Positions 1 through 6,700 of a stretch of 18,182 bases of DNA are shown here, piece by piece. The notes below the pieces were generated by a model that had not been told where the DNA came from, searched no databases, and worked only from the letters and a program-made list of their open reading frames with translations. Within the stretch, counting starts at the first letter, position 1. Each line of letters opens with the position of its first letter. The position numbers were made by a program, and so were the translations under genes. The stretch covers positions 1 through 18,182 of the forward strand of contig URQF01000019.1 in the NCBI GenBank assembly GCA_900549915.1, written 5' to 3'. The DNA comes from an uncultured Mollicutes bacterium. Lineage in GTDB: Bacteria; Bacillota_I; Bacilli_A; RFN20; CAG-288.

Positions 1-42
1 TGGTTATGGAAATAAACCTTGGTTTCCTTACTCCTTGATGTT

Positions 43-76
43 AGGCTCTTCAAGTCCGAGGCCTTTCTTCTTGTCT
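43..76 (+). terminator. possible terminator of an upstream gene
   Basis: An imperfect hairpin has arms at 43-48 (AGGCTC) and 58-64 (GAGGCCT, one bulged G), followed by a T-rich stretch (TTCTTCTTGTCT). It could end transcription of a gene lying left of the window. The stem is short and the U-tract is interrupted, so this is a weak call. No convincing gene tail is visible before it. Confidence 0.25.
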
Positions 77-141
77 AAAAAATTGAAAAATAAGAAAAAG
101 AAAACGGAAATTGTATTGGAAACGCCATACAGAGTTGTCAA

Positions 142-169
142 TAGACTACGCGCGCGAACAATATATAAT
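142..169 (+). promoter_or_regulatory. candidate distal promoter of the ribosomal protein operon
   Basis: A perfect -10 hexamer TATAAT lies at 164-169. The best -35 at usable spacing is TAGACT at 142-147 (four of six matches, 16-base spacer). TTGTCA at 135-140 is a better hexamer but lies 23 bases away, which is too far. Transcripts from here would carry about 200 bases of leader. It is weaker than the promoter at 209-237. Confidence 0.3.
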
Positions 170-208
170 ATATATGCAGAAAAAAAGAAAAAAATTATCA
201 TTTTTCTG

Positions 209-237
209 TTGACTAACGGACATTGCAAGAGTAGAAT
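209..237 (+). promoter_or_regulatory. likely main promoter of the S10-spc-alpha operon
   Basis: The -35 hexamer TTGACT (209-214) and the -10 hexamer TAGAAT (232-237) each match the sigma-70/sigma-A consensus at five of six positions and are separated by exactly 17 bases. An A-rich tract at about 179-195, followed by AT-rich sequence to 208, resembles an UP element, as expected for a strongly expressed ribosomal operon. The start point would fall near 244, giving a leader of about 130 bases before rpsJ. Confidence 0.6.
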
Positions 238-244
238 TAATCAC

Positions 245-372
245 GCTGAATGCCATTTCAGCCCGTATTGACGTGTGAAGTTGCTGAAACGCCGACAGCG
301 GTTGTCAACGCTTCAGGTTATTCATACCGAACGGATGCCCATACACAGATCTTGGGTAAAGGAGGTTAACAA
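245..372 (+). promoter_or_regulatory. structured 5' leader of the S10 operon
   Basis: This non-coding stretch lies between the predicted transcript start and rpsJ. It opens with a perfect 6-bp hairpin, GCTGAA (245-250) and TTCAGC (257-262), with a six-base loop right at the predicted 5' end. A longer imperfect pairing joins TGAAGTTG (276-283) with CAA (306-308) and CTTCA (311-315), leaving a CG bulge. The leader ends in a near-ideal ribosome binding site, AAAGGAGGTTA at 358-368, seven bases before the ATG. S10 leaders bind L4 for autoregulation in gammaproteobacteria. Whether this leader regulates anything is not shown by the sequence. Confidence 0.35.
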
Positions 373-684
373 ATGGCAGAAACAAAATCCATCAGAGTTC
401 GTCTCAAAGGTTATGATCACAAGACCTTAGACGAGGCGGTCAAGAAGATCGTCGAAGCCGCTAAGAAGACTGGCGCACAGGTTGTCGGACCTATCCCGCT
501 TCCTACAGAAAAGAAAGTCTTCACTATTCTGCGTTCCCCGTTCACGGATAAGGATTCCCGTGAACAATTCGAAATCCGGACGCACAAACGTTTGATTGAT
601 ATCAACCAGCCGACAAAGCAGACCATCGACATTCTCAAGAATCTCGACCTTCCTGCTGGTGTCGATGTTGAAATCAAGCTGTAA
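373..684 (+). CDS. rpsJ: 30S ribosomal protein S10 (NusE)
   Basis: S10 belongs to the head of the small subunit and, as NusE, takes part in transcription antitermination. The 103-residue product has the family's usual length and motifs: an N-terminal IRVRLKGYDH strand, GPIPLPTEK (about residues 40-48) and the loop segment REQFEIRTHKRLIDI (about 63-77). The ATG start follows a strong AAAGGAGG site at 358-365. It is the first gene of the operon, 18 bases before rplC. It has no AGG codon, so its translation does not depend on which code is used. Confidence 0.97.
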   Translation: MAETKSIRVRLKGYDHKTLDEAVKKIVEAAKKTGAQVVGPIPLPTEKKVFTILRSPFTDKDSREQFEIRTHKRLIDINQPTKQTIDILKNLDLPAGVDVEIKL

Positions 685-702
685 GGAGGTTAGGCACAGT
701 TT

Positions 703-1494
703 ATGAAATCCATTATCGGACGCAAAATCGGAATGACCTCTGTCTTCGCTGAAGACGGTTCCCATTATCCGGTTACTGTTGTCGAAGTGCTCCCCAACGT
801 CGTTTTACAGGTCAAAACCAAGGAAAAGGACGGATACGAGGCACTTCAGGTCGGTTATGAAGACAAGAAAGAAAAACGGGCTAACAAATGCGAACTCGGA
901 ATTGCCAAGAAGGCAAATACCGCTCCGAAGTATGTCGTCCGTGAACTTGAAGGCGATGAAATCTATGGTAAGTATGAAGTCGGTGCTTCCTTAGATTGCT
1001 CTCTCTTCCAGGCTGGCGACAGGGTCGATGTCACTGGCTTAAGCAAAGGCCACGGATATGTCGGCACCATTAAACGGTATCATGGCACCATCGGTCCGAA
1101 GGGACATGGTTCCGGTTACCATCGTCAGATCGGCTCTTTAGCTACAAACGGACGCTGCAATAACCGTGTCCATGCTGGCAAGAAGAGGTCCGGACATTGG
1201 GGACCGAAGGTTCGTACAGTGTTAGACCTTCCGATCGTCGCTGTCTATCCTGATAAGAACTGCATCCTTATCAAAGGCTCCGTTGCTGGTCAGAAACTCT
1301 CGATTATCAAAATCCGTTCTGCTATTCGCAACAACGTCAAGAAGCCGGATCTTACTCCGGTTGTCGATTACACCAAAGAGTCCATTGCCGAACTTGAGGC
1401 TGCTGAGGCAAAACGCTTAGCCGAAATCGAAGCTAAGACGCCGAAGAAGAAACTCAATCCGAGGAAGAACTCCAAGGCTAGGATGAAGAAGTAA
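703..1494 (+). CDS. rplC: 50S ribosomal protein L3, with C-terminal extension
   Basis: L3 is an early-assembly large-subunit protein whose loop reaches toward the peptidyl transferase centre. The start GRKIGMT and the central VTGLSKGHGY are typical. At 1186-1188 AGG occupies the Met of the conserved Gly-Lys-Lys-Met-x-Gly-His segment (residue 162). The family core ends near residue 209, and the remaining 54 or so residues are a Lys/Ala/Glu-rich extension rarely seen in L3. Other AGG codons lie in the GD-x-VDV loop and in the tail. A TAAGGAGGTTAG site overlaps the rpsJ stop. Confidence 0.96.
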   Translation: MKSIIGRKIGMTSVFAEDGSHYPVTVVEVLPNVVLQVKTKEKDGYEALQVGYEDKKEKRANKCELGIAKKANTAPKYVVRELEGDEIYGKYEVGASLDCSLFQAGDRVDVTGLSKGHGYVGTIKRYHGTIGPKGHGSGYHRQIGSLATNGRCNNRVHAGKKRSGHWGPKVRTVLDLPIVAVYPDKNCILIKGSVAGQKLSIIKIRSAIRNNVKKPDLTPVVDYTKESIAELEAAEAKRLAEIEAKTPKKKLNPRKNSKARMKK

Positions 1495-1513
1495 AGCGTG
1501 GAGGAGATTACAA

Positions 1514-2167
1514 ATGGCTAACGAAATCAAAAGCCCGGTCCTCGATTATACGGGCAAGAAGGTCGGAGAAGTCGTCCTTCCCGCAGACCTCTTCAATACG
1601 GAAATCAATGAATATTCCGTTCAGCGTGCTGTCCGCGTTGATTTAGCTGCACGCCGTGTCGATACTGCTCACACCTTAACCCGTGACATTGTCCATGGTT
1701 CTAACCGCAAACCGTGGCGTCAGAAGGGTACAGGCCGTGCCCGTGCCGGAACCACTAACTCTCCGGTTTGGCGTCATGGCGGTGTTGTCTTCGCTCCGAA
1801 TGGTCAGCAGAATCATGACCTTAAGAGGAACAAGAAGGAACACTATCTTGCCTTCACTTCGGTTCTCACCGAGAAGGCTCAGGGCGGAAACGTCATCGTC
1901 TTAACCGGCGAGAAATGTCCGTCCAGGAAGACGAAGGAATTCGCCTTAGCTCTGAAGGCTATCAATGCTGATAGCAAGAAGAACTTACTGGTCTTAGCAG
2001 ATGACGATGTCAACCTGCTCCGCGCCAGTGCCAACCTTGCCAATGTCAAGGCCGTCTTCGCCGACAATGTCTCGGTTTATGACGTTCTTAATGCTAACAA
2101 GGTTATCTTCGTCAAGGATGCCATTCCGGCTCCCTTAGAAGATGAACATGAGGAGGAAGCTAAATAA
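1514..2167 (+). CDS. rplD: 50S ribosomal protein L4
   Basis: L4 is a large-subunit protein whose extended loop lines the exit tunnel; in some bacteria it also represses its own operon. The 217-residue product has the loop motif PWRQKGTGRARAG followed by SPVWRHGGVVFAP, all with CGN arginines. AGG at 1826-1828 falls where the family has Leu, Val or Met before Asn-Lys-Lys. A second AGG at 1925-1927 is at a variable site. There is no internal ATG at all. The C-terminus carries a short acidic tail (EDEHEEEAK). Its stop overlaps the rplW start by one base (TAATG), which suggests translational coupling. Confidence 0.96.
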   Translation: MANEIKSPVLDYTGKKVGEVVLPADLFNTEINEYSVQRAVRVDLAARRVDTAHTLTRDIVHGSNRKPWRQKGTGRARAGTTNSPVWRHGGVVFAPNGQQNHDLKRNKKEHYLAFTSVLTEKAQGGNVIVLTGEKCPSRKTKEFALALKAINADSKKNLLVLADDDVNLLRASANLANVKAVFADNVSVYDVLNANKVIFVKDAIPAPLEDEHEEEAK

Positions 2168-2559
2168 TGGCAGAAGAAAAGAAAGCCGTTGAGGCCGAAG
2201 TTCCGGCCTTCGCAACCCGCCCGGCCATCGTTAAAGACTATTCTATCATTAAGCATAGGATTGTTACCGAAGAGACTCAGCGTCTCCAGGCCGAGGAAAA
2301 TGCCCTTGTCTTCGCAGTCGACAAGAAAGCTACTAAGCTTGAAATCAAGGCTGCTATTCAGGCAATCTTCTCCGCAAAGGTCAAGAGTGTCAACACTAGG
2401 AACATTCAGCGTAAGATCCGCCGGGTCGGACGTTATGAAGGTTTCCTTCCGCAGTATAAGAAAGCCATCGTCCGCTTCGATTCTTCCTTCGATTTAGGAA
2501 AGATCACTGCTGCCGTCGCCAACGAAGAACAGCAGGCTAACGAAGCCGATGCTAAATAA
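2167..2559 (+). CDS. rplW: 50S ribosomal protein L23, extended at both ends
   Basis: L23 sits at the tunnel exit and docks trigger factor and SRP. The core runs from about residue 24 (DYSIIKH) to about residue 110 (YKKAIVRFD). The product is 130 residues against about 95-100 usually, the excess being an N-terminal leader (MAEEKKAVEAEVPAF) and an acidic C-terminal tail. AGG at 2398-2400 lies exactly on the Met/Leu of the conserved Val-Asn-Thr-Met-Asn segment (residue 78). A second AGG at 2257-2259 is uninformative. The start overlaps the rplD stop. Confidence 0.95.
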   Translation: MAEEKKAVEAEVPAFATRPAIVKDYSIIKHRIVTEETQRLQAEENALVFAVDKKATKLEIKAAIQAIFSAKVKSVNTRNIQRKIRRVGRYEGFLPQYKKAIVRFDSSFDLGKITAAVANEEQQANEADAK

Positions 2560-2584
2560 GGAAAGCAAATTATAGGAGATTACT

Positions 2585-3415
2585 ATGGCAATCAAATCAT
2601 ATCATCCGGTGACTCCTGGAAGGCGTAACTTATCTACCCTTTCTACCAAGGACATCACCAAACAGACTCCTGAAAAAGCTTTACTCCGCCCATTAAAGAA
2701 GACTGGCGGACGCAACAATCAGGGTTACATCACTTGCCGTCATATCGGCGGTGGAAACAAACGCAGGTATCGTGTTATCGATTTCAAACGTAACGGCGAA
2801 GTCAAAGCTACCGTCTTAGGAATCGAATACGATCCGAACCGTAACTGCCGTATCGCTCTCATCCAGAACGAAGACGGAAAGAAACGTTACATCATCTGCC
2901 CGAAGGGCTTAACTGTCGGTGCCATTGTCACTGATGGAAAAGCTGGCGAAATCGAAGTTGGAAACTGCAGGGAACTCGGAAGCATTCCGGAAGGTCTCAG
3001 GGTCCACAACGTCGAACTTGAACCTGGCAAAGGTGGACAGGTCTGCCGTGCTGCCGGTACTGGCGCCCAGATCTTAGGACGTGAAGGAAAATATGTCACT
3101 CTTCGTCTTGCTTCTGGCGAAGTCCGTAAGTTCAGGTCTTCCTGCCGTGCTACCATTGGTAGGGTTGGCAACGAAGACTTCAACCTTGTCAGCCTTGGTA
3201 AGGCTGGCCGCACCCGCTGGCTTGGCGAGCGTCCGACCGTCCGTGGTTCTGCAAGGAACCCGAATGACCATCCACATGGTGGTGGTGAGGGTAAATGCCC
3301 TGTCGGCTACGATGCACCGCGTTCTCCGTGGGGCCGTCGCTTAAGGGGTGTTAAGACCCGTGCTAAGAAGAAACCGAGCAATCGTCTGATTGTCCGTCGC
3401 CGCAATGGCAAGTAA
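2585..3415 (+). CDS. rplB: 50S ribosomal protein L2
   Basis: L2 contacts both subunits and is needed for peptidyl transferase assembly. The 276-residue product is full length, with GGRNNQG, RPTVRGS, DHPHGGGEGK and a C-terminal KTRAKKK...IVRRR. It has eight AGG codons and no internal ATG. AGG at 3254-3256 (residue 224) is the invariant Met of Arg-Gly-Ser-x-Met-Asn-Pro-x-Asp-His-Pro-His. AGG at 2969-2971 (residue 129) is the Leu/Met after Gly-Asn-Cys/Ala. Others replace hydrophobic or variable residues. No other code assignment explains all eight as well. The start follows an ATAGGAGAT site. Confidence 0.98.
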   Translation: MAIKSYHPVTPGRRNLSTLSTKDITKQTPEKALLRPLKKTGGRNNQGYITCRHIGGGNKRRYRVIDFKRNGEVKATVLGIEYDPNRNCRIALIQNEDGKKRYIICPKGLTVGAIVTDGKAGEIEVGNCRELGSIPEGLRVHNVELEPGKGGQVCRAAGTGAQILGREGKYVTLRLASGEVRKFRSSCRATIGRVGNEDFNLVSLGKAGRTRWLGERPTVRGSARNPNDHPHGGGEGKCPVGYDAPRSPWGRRLRGVKTRAKKKPSNRLIVRRRNGK

Positions 3416-3434
3416 ATAGGAGGAGTGATTCATC

Positions 3435-3728
3435 ATGTCTCGTAGTTTAAAGAAAGGACCGTATTGCGATCCTAAGCTCCTCAAGAAGATTCAGGAGCAG
3501 AATAAAGCCGGCAAGAAAGAGGTCATCAAGACCTGGTCTCGCCGTTCCGCCATCTTCCCGGATTTCATCGGACACACTCTTTCCGTCCACAACGGTCATG
3601 CGTTCGTTCCGGTCTATATCACTGAAGATAGGGTCGGTCATAAGTTAGGCGAATTCGTCTTCACCCGTACCTTCACTCATCATCGCTCTGGCGATGACGC
3701 CGATGCCACGACGAAGGCCGCCAAGTAA
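3435..3728 (+). CDS. rpsS: 30S ribosomal protein S19
   Basis: S19 is a head protein near the A-site finger, paired with S13. The 97-residue product matches the family closely: RSLKKGPYCD at the start, WSRRSAIFPDFIGHT in the middle, HKLGEF and FTRTF near the end. The only AGG (3630-3632, residue 66) sits in Ile-Thr-Glu-Asp-x-Val-Gly-His-Lys, where Met is nearly invariant. It lies 20 bases after rplB with an ATAGGAGGAG site, and 12 bases before rplV. Confidence 0.97.
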   Translation: MSRSLKKGPYCDPKLLKKIQEQNKAGKKEVIKTWSRRSAIFPDFIGHTLSVHNGHAFVPVYITEDRVGHKLGEFVFTRTFTHHRSGDDADATTKAAK

Positions 3729-3739
3729 GGAGATCCATC

Positions 3740-4243
3740 ATGGCTACTGAAGAAAAGAAAACTGTAATTGCCGAAGAAGAAGCTCCGGCAAGCAAGAAAG
3801 CTGCTCCTAAGAAGGCAGCTAAGGCCACCAAGGCCAAGAAAGCAGTCAAGAAAGAAGCTGTTGAAGAAAAGAAAGAAGAAGTCAAAGAAGCCCCTAAGGC
3901 TACCGAAGCTTCTGCTAAGCTTATCAACTACGGCGTCACTCCGCGTAAGGTCCGTCTTGTGATTGACCTTGTCCGCGGCAAAGACCTTGCTACTGCTTAT
4001 GCCATCTTAGACAACTGCCCGAAGAGGTGTGCTCATGACATCAAGAAGCTCATCCAGTCTGCTGAGGCAAATGCCGTCAACAACTTCAAGATGGATGCTT
4101 CTACTCTCTACATCGCCAGCATCACTGCTAACGATGCCGTCAAACTGAAACGCAGGCTTCCGCGTGCTAAGGGATCTGCTTCCGGCTTGATCAAACGTTG
4201 GTCACATGTCTTCGTCACTCTGAAAAATAAGGAGGCCAAGTAA
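3740..4243 (+). CDS. rplV: 50S ribosomal protein L22 with a long basic-acidic N-terminal extension
   Basis: L22 lines the exit tunnel with its beta hairpin. The family core starts near residue 58 (SAKLINYGVTPRK) and ends normally with the hairpin (KGSASGLIKRWSH). The first 56 or so residues are low complexity, made almost only of Lys, Ala, Glu and Pro, making the product 167 residues against about 110-115 usually. AGG at 4154-4156 is the aromatic/aliphatic residue in the Lys-Arg-x-x-Pro-Arg-Ala hairpin motif. AGG at 4025-4027 is ambiguous. The ATG follows AAGGAGA at the rpsS stop and no later start with a good site is visible. Confidence 0.95.
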   Translation: MATEEKKTVIAEEEAPASKKAAPKKAAKATKAKKAVKKEAVEEKKEEVKEAPKATEASAKLINYGVTPRKVRLVIDLVRGKDLATAYAILDNCPKRCAHDIKKLIQSAEANAVNNFKMDASTLYIASITANDAVKLKRRLPRAKGSASGLIKRWSHVFVTLKNKEAK

Positions 4244-4245
4244 TC

Positions 4246-5043
4246 ATGGGTCAGAAAGTTAATCCAAACGGCTTACGTTTGGGCATCAACCGTGACTGGT
4301 CCAGTCACTGGTGTGCGGATAAGAAAACCTTCCCGAAGTATCTTCACGAAGATATCCTGATCCGTAATTACCTTGAACCGCTCTTAGACGGAATCAAGGC
4401 AGGTCTCAGCCACATCGATATCGAACGTATCAAGAACAGCATCAAGATTTCCATCTTCGCTTCCCAGCCGGCTCTTGTTATCGGCACCGATTCTGCTCAG
4501 ATCAATGCTATTAAGAAGAACCTTGTCAAGATCCTTAAGAAGGATCCGAAGAACATCGAAGTCAGCATTGTTGAAGTCAAGAATCCTGACTTAGATGCAA
4601 GGCTTGTTGCCAAGGATATTGCTCATCAGCTCGAAGAGCGCGGTTCTTACCGTGTTGTTCAGAAGAAAGCTATCCAGCGCGTCAGGCATGCAGGTGCTAA
4701 AGGCTGCAAGACGAGGACTAAGGGACGTATCGGCGGTGCTGAAATCGCCCGTTATGAAGAATACCGTGAAGGTGTTCTCTCCCTCCATACTCTCCGTCAG
4801 CCGATTGATTACGCTTACTATCCGGCCCATACCACCTATGGTGTCATCGGTGTCAAGGTCTGGATTGCTCTCCCGGATAACTACAAAGAACTCCGGGAAC
4901 GTCGTCCGGAAGAGACCGGACGCTTCGGCCGTGGCCGTTTCAATGGCCGCCGTCCGAACAATTCTTCCCGTCCTTCTCGTCCAGCTGCTCCGGCTGTTAC
5001 GCCGAATGCAGAAAAGGATGAAGGCGCTAAGAAAGGAGAATAA
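4246..5043 (+). CDS. rpsC: 30S ribosomal protein S3
   Basis: S3 is a head protein at the mRNA entry channel with helicase function. The product opens with MGQKVNPNGLRLGI, has a KH domain in the first half, and has the C-terminal domain with GRIGGAEIAR and TTYGVIGVKVWI. AGG at 4684-4686 (residue 147) is the conserved Met in Ile-Gln-Arg-x-Met-x-Ala-Gly-Ala-Lys-Gly. AGG at 4714-4716 is at a variable site, and 4600-4602 at a site that is often Gln, Lys or Arg and does not decide. A tail of about 45 residues rich in Arg, Gly, Asn, Pro and Ala follows the usual end. Two bases separate it from rplV. Confidence 0.96.
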   Translation: MGQKVNPNGLRLGINRDWSSHWCADKKTFPKYLHEDILIRNYLEPLLDGIKAGLSHIDIERIKNSIKISIFASQPALVIGTDSAQINAIKKNLVKILKKDPKNIEVSIVEVKNPDLDARLVAKDIAHQLEERGSYRVVQKKAIQRVRHAGAKGCKTRTKGRIGGAEIARYEEYREGVLSLHTLRQPIDYAYYPAHTTYGVIGVKVWIALPDNYKELRERRPEETGRFGRGRFNGRRPNNSSRPSRPAAPAVTPNAEKDEGAKKGE

Positions 5044-5046
5044 GCC

Positions 5047-5466
5047 ATGTTACAGCCAAAAAGAACAAAGTGGCGTCGTAACCACTTGGTCCGTCCTAAA
5101 GCAAAAGCCAGCCGTTTAGTCACGGTTGCCTTCGGCGAGTATGGATTAAGGGCCACCCAGGGCGGATACCTTTCGAACCGTCAGCTCGAAGCTGCCCGTG
5201 TTGTCTTATCCCGTTTCACGAAGAAGGCCGGCAAGGCCTATATCCGTGTCTTCCCGGATGTCGGCATCACTAAGAAACCAGCTGAAGTTCGTATGGGTGC
5301 CGGTAAAGGTGATGTCAACGGCTGGTTCGCAGTCGTTGAACCTGGCACAATCAGGATGGAAATCGGCGGAATACCGGAAGCAGATTGCAAAGAGGCCTTA
5401 CATCAGGCCGGCTATAAGCTCTCTGTCCAGTCCCGCATTGTCAAGAAAGGCGAGGAAAACAAATAA
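5047..5466 (+). CDS. rplP: 50S ribosomal protein L16
   Basis: L16 lies near the A-site and central protuberance. The 139-residue product has MLQPKRTKWRR, FGEYGL, SNRQLEAAR and RMGAGKG, all typical. AGG at 5353-5355 (residue 103) is the Met/Leu of Pro-Gly-x-Ile-Met-x-Glu-Ile and is directly followed by an ATG codon, so AGG and ATG stand side by side. AGG at 5149-5151 falls at the variable residue after Tyr-Gly-Leu. The gene starts three bases after rpsC, and its stop overlaps the rpmC start (TAATG). Confidence 0.97.
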   Translation: MLQPKRTKWRRNHLVRPKAKASRLVTVAFGEYGLRATQGGYLSNRQLEAARVVLSRFTKKAGKAYIRVFPDVGITKKPAEVRMGAGKGDVNGWFAVVEPGTIRMEIGGIPEADCKEALHQAGYKLSVQSRIVKKGEENK

Positions 5467-5684
5467 TGACCATTGAAGATGTTCGCAAATTATCTGACAA
5501 AGACCTCGCTTCCAAGGTCTATGAACTGAAAGGTGAGCTTCTCACCCTTCGCTTCCAGGCCAAAGCCGGTCAGTTAGACAACGGCGCTAAGATCAGCGCC
5601 TGCCGCAAGGACATCGCCCGTCTTCTGACGGTCGAGAACGAGCGCAAAAAAGCTGCTGCAGAAAAAGCTGCAGAAGCCAAGTAA
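5466..5684 (+). CDS. rpmC: 50S ribosomal protein L29
   Basis: L29 is a small two-helix protein beside L23 at the tunnel exit. The 72-residue product has the family pattern: DVRKLSDKDLASKVYELK, then LTLRFQAKAGQLDNGAKI and CRKDIARLLTV. It ends in an Ala/Lys/Glu-rich helix tail. It has no AGG and no internal ATG. The start is coupled to rplP by a one-base overlap. Confidence 0.96.
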   Translation: MTIEDVRKLSDKDLASKVYELKGELLTLRFQAKAGQLDNGAKISACRKDIARLLTVENERKKAAAEKAAEAK

Positions 5685-5702
5685 TAAGGAGGCTATAGAA
5701 TC

Positions 5703-5981
5703 ATGGCTGAAGAAATGAAACAGGTCATTGAGGCCTCTCACAAACGTCGCTTACAGGGTGTTGTCGTCTCTCACAAGAGGCAGAAAACTATTGTTGTCGA
5801 GACTGAGAACTACAAAGCTCATCCGATTTACAAGAAACGTGTTTCTGTCCGTAAACGTTACAAAGTCGACGACCGCAACGATGCCGCTAAGGTCGGAGAT
5901 GTCGTTATCTTCGAGGAATGCCGTCCGCTTTCCCACGACAAACGCTTCCGCTTAGTCGAAATCGTCAAGAAGGGAGAATAG
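5703..5981 (+). CDS. rpsQ: 30S ribosomal protein S17
   Basis: S17 is an early-binding 16S rRNA protein with an OB fold. The core LQGVVVSHK...QKTIVVE, YKKRVSVRKRYKVDD and IFEECRPLS is clear in 92 residues. The only AGG (5778-5780, residue 26) falls on the near-invariant Met of Ser-x-Lys-Met-x-Lys-Thr. The first dozen residues (MAEEMKQVIEAS) are a leader similar to those of L23, L22, L5 and S5. An AAGGAGG site precedes it. Confidence 0.96.
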   Translation: MAEEMKQVIEASHKRRLQGVVVSHKRQKTIVVETENYKAHPIYKKRVSVRKRYKVDDRNDAAKVGDVVIFEECRPLSHDKRFRLVEIVKKGE

Positions 5982-5984
5982 TGT

Positions 5985-6359
5985 ATGGTTCAGAACGAAA
6001 CTAACCTTGTCGTTGCCGATAACTCCGGCGCAACAAGCGTTCGCGTCTTCCGCAGGCTTGGCGGTTCCTTCCGTCGTAATGCTACGGTCGGAGATGTCGT
6101 TATCTGTGCAGTCAAGAGTGCCATCCCGAATGGCAAGGTCAAGAAGTCCGATGTCGTTAAAGGTGTTATCGTTCGTGTCAAGAAAGCTTATCAGCGCCGT
6201 GATGGTTCCACCATCAAGTTCGATGATAATGCTGTTGTCCTGATCAACGATGATGGCACTCCGAAAGGCACCCGTGTCTTCGGACCTGTCGCCCGTGAAC
6301 TTCGTGAAAAGGGCGATAAGTATAGGAAGATCGTCTCTCTGGCGGTCGAAGTCCTTTAA
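5985..6359 (+). CDS. rplN: 50S ribosomal protein L14
   Basis: L14 forms an inter-subunit bridge and is the docking site of silencing factor RsfS. The 124-residue product has VADNSGATSV, GDVVICAVKSAIPNG, DDNAVVLIND and RVFGPVARELR. AGG at 6324-6326 (residue 114) is the invariant Met of the C-terminal Met-Lys-Ile-Val-Ser-Leu-Ala. AGG at 6054-6056 replaces the Val before Leu-Gly-Gly-Ser. It begins the spc block, three bases after rpsQ. Confidence 0.97.
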   Translation: MVQNETNLVVADNSGATSVRVFRRLGGSFRRNATVGDVVICAVKSAIPNGKVKKSDVVKGVIVRVKKAYQRRDGSTIKFDDNAVVLINDDGTPKGTRVFGPVARELREKGDKYRKIVSLAVEVL

Positions 6360-6377
6360 TCCTTGGAGGTCTATCGA

Positions 6378-6689
6378 ATGAAAATTAAAACTGGAGATAC
6401 CGTCATCGTCATTTCCGGCGATGATAAGGGAAAGACCGGCAAGGTCATCAAAGCTCTTCCGAAAGAAGAGAAAGTCATTGTCGAAGGCGTCAACGTCAAC
6501 AAGAAGCACGTCAAGCCGACTCAGGGAGCTCCGAAGGGTTCCATCAAAGATGTCACCCTTCCGATCCATGTCAGCAAGGTTGCTATCTTAGATGCTAAGA
6601 CAAAGAAAGCCACCAAGGTCGCCTATAAGGCCGACAAGGATGGCAAGAAGGTTCGTATCGCCAAGAAATCTGGCGAAATCATCAAGTAA
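6378..6689 (+). CDS. rplX: 50S ribosomal protein L24
   Basis: L24 initiates large-subunit assembly and has a KOW fold. The start is placed at the ATG at 6378, seven bases after GGAGGT (6365-6370). The in-frame TTG at 6363 lies on top of that binding site and is rejected. The 103-residue product shows MKIKTGDTVIVISG, DKGKTGKV, VIVEGVNVNKKH and the C-terminal KKVRIAKKSGEI, all standard. It has no AGG and no internal ATG. Confidence 0.95.
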   Translation: MKIKTGDTVIVISGDDKGKTGKVIKALPKEEKVIVEGVNVNKKHVKPTQGAPKGSIKDVTLPIHVSKVAILDAKTKKATKVAYKADKDGKKVRIAKKSGEIIK

Positions 6690-6700
6690 GGAGGAGAACC

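Noticed and set aside
28..228. Minus-strand 66-residue hydrophobic frame
   Set aside because: Phe/Ile/Tyr-rich because it reads A/T tracts backwards; no ribosome site.
35..271. Open plus-strand frame before rpsJ, open from base 2
   Set aside because: It is low complexity, has no ribosome site, and contains both candidate promoters; no family resemblance. It is probably AT-rich leader DNA.
4595..5119. 174-residue overlapping plus frame in rpsC
   Set aside because: Shadow frame without a ribosome site, spanning the rpsC/rplP junction.
6363..6377. Upstream TTG start for rplX
   Set aside because: It lies on the GGAGGT ribosome site; the ATG at 6378 gives the usual L24 N-terminus.
5952..6569. 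205-residue antisense frame over rpsQ, rplN and rplX
   Set aside because: Three confident ribosomal genes fill the other strand; the frame is an antisense shadow of their codon bias.
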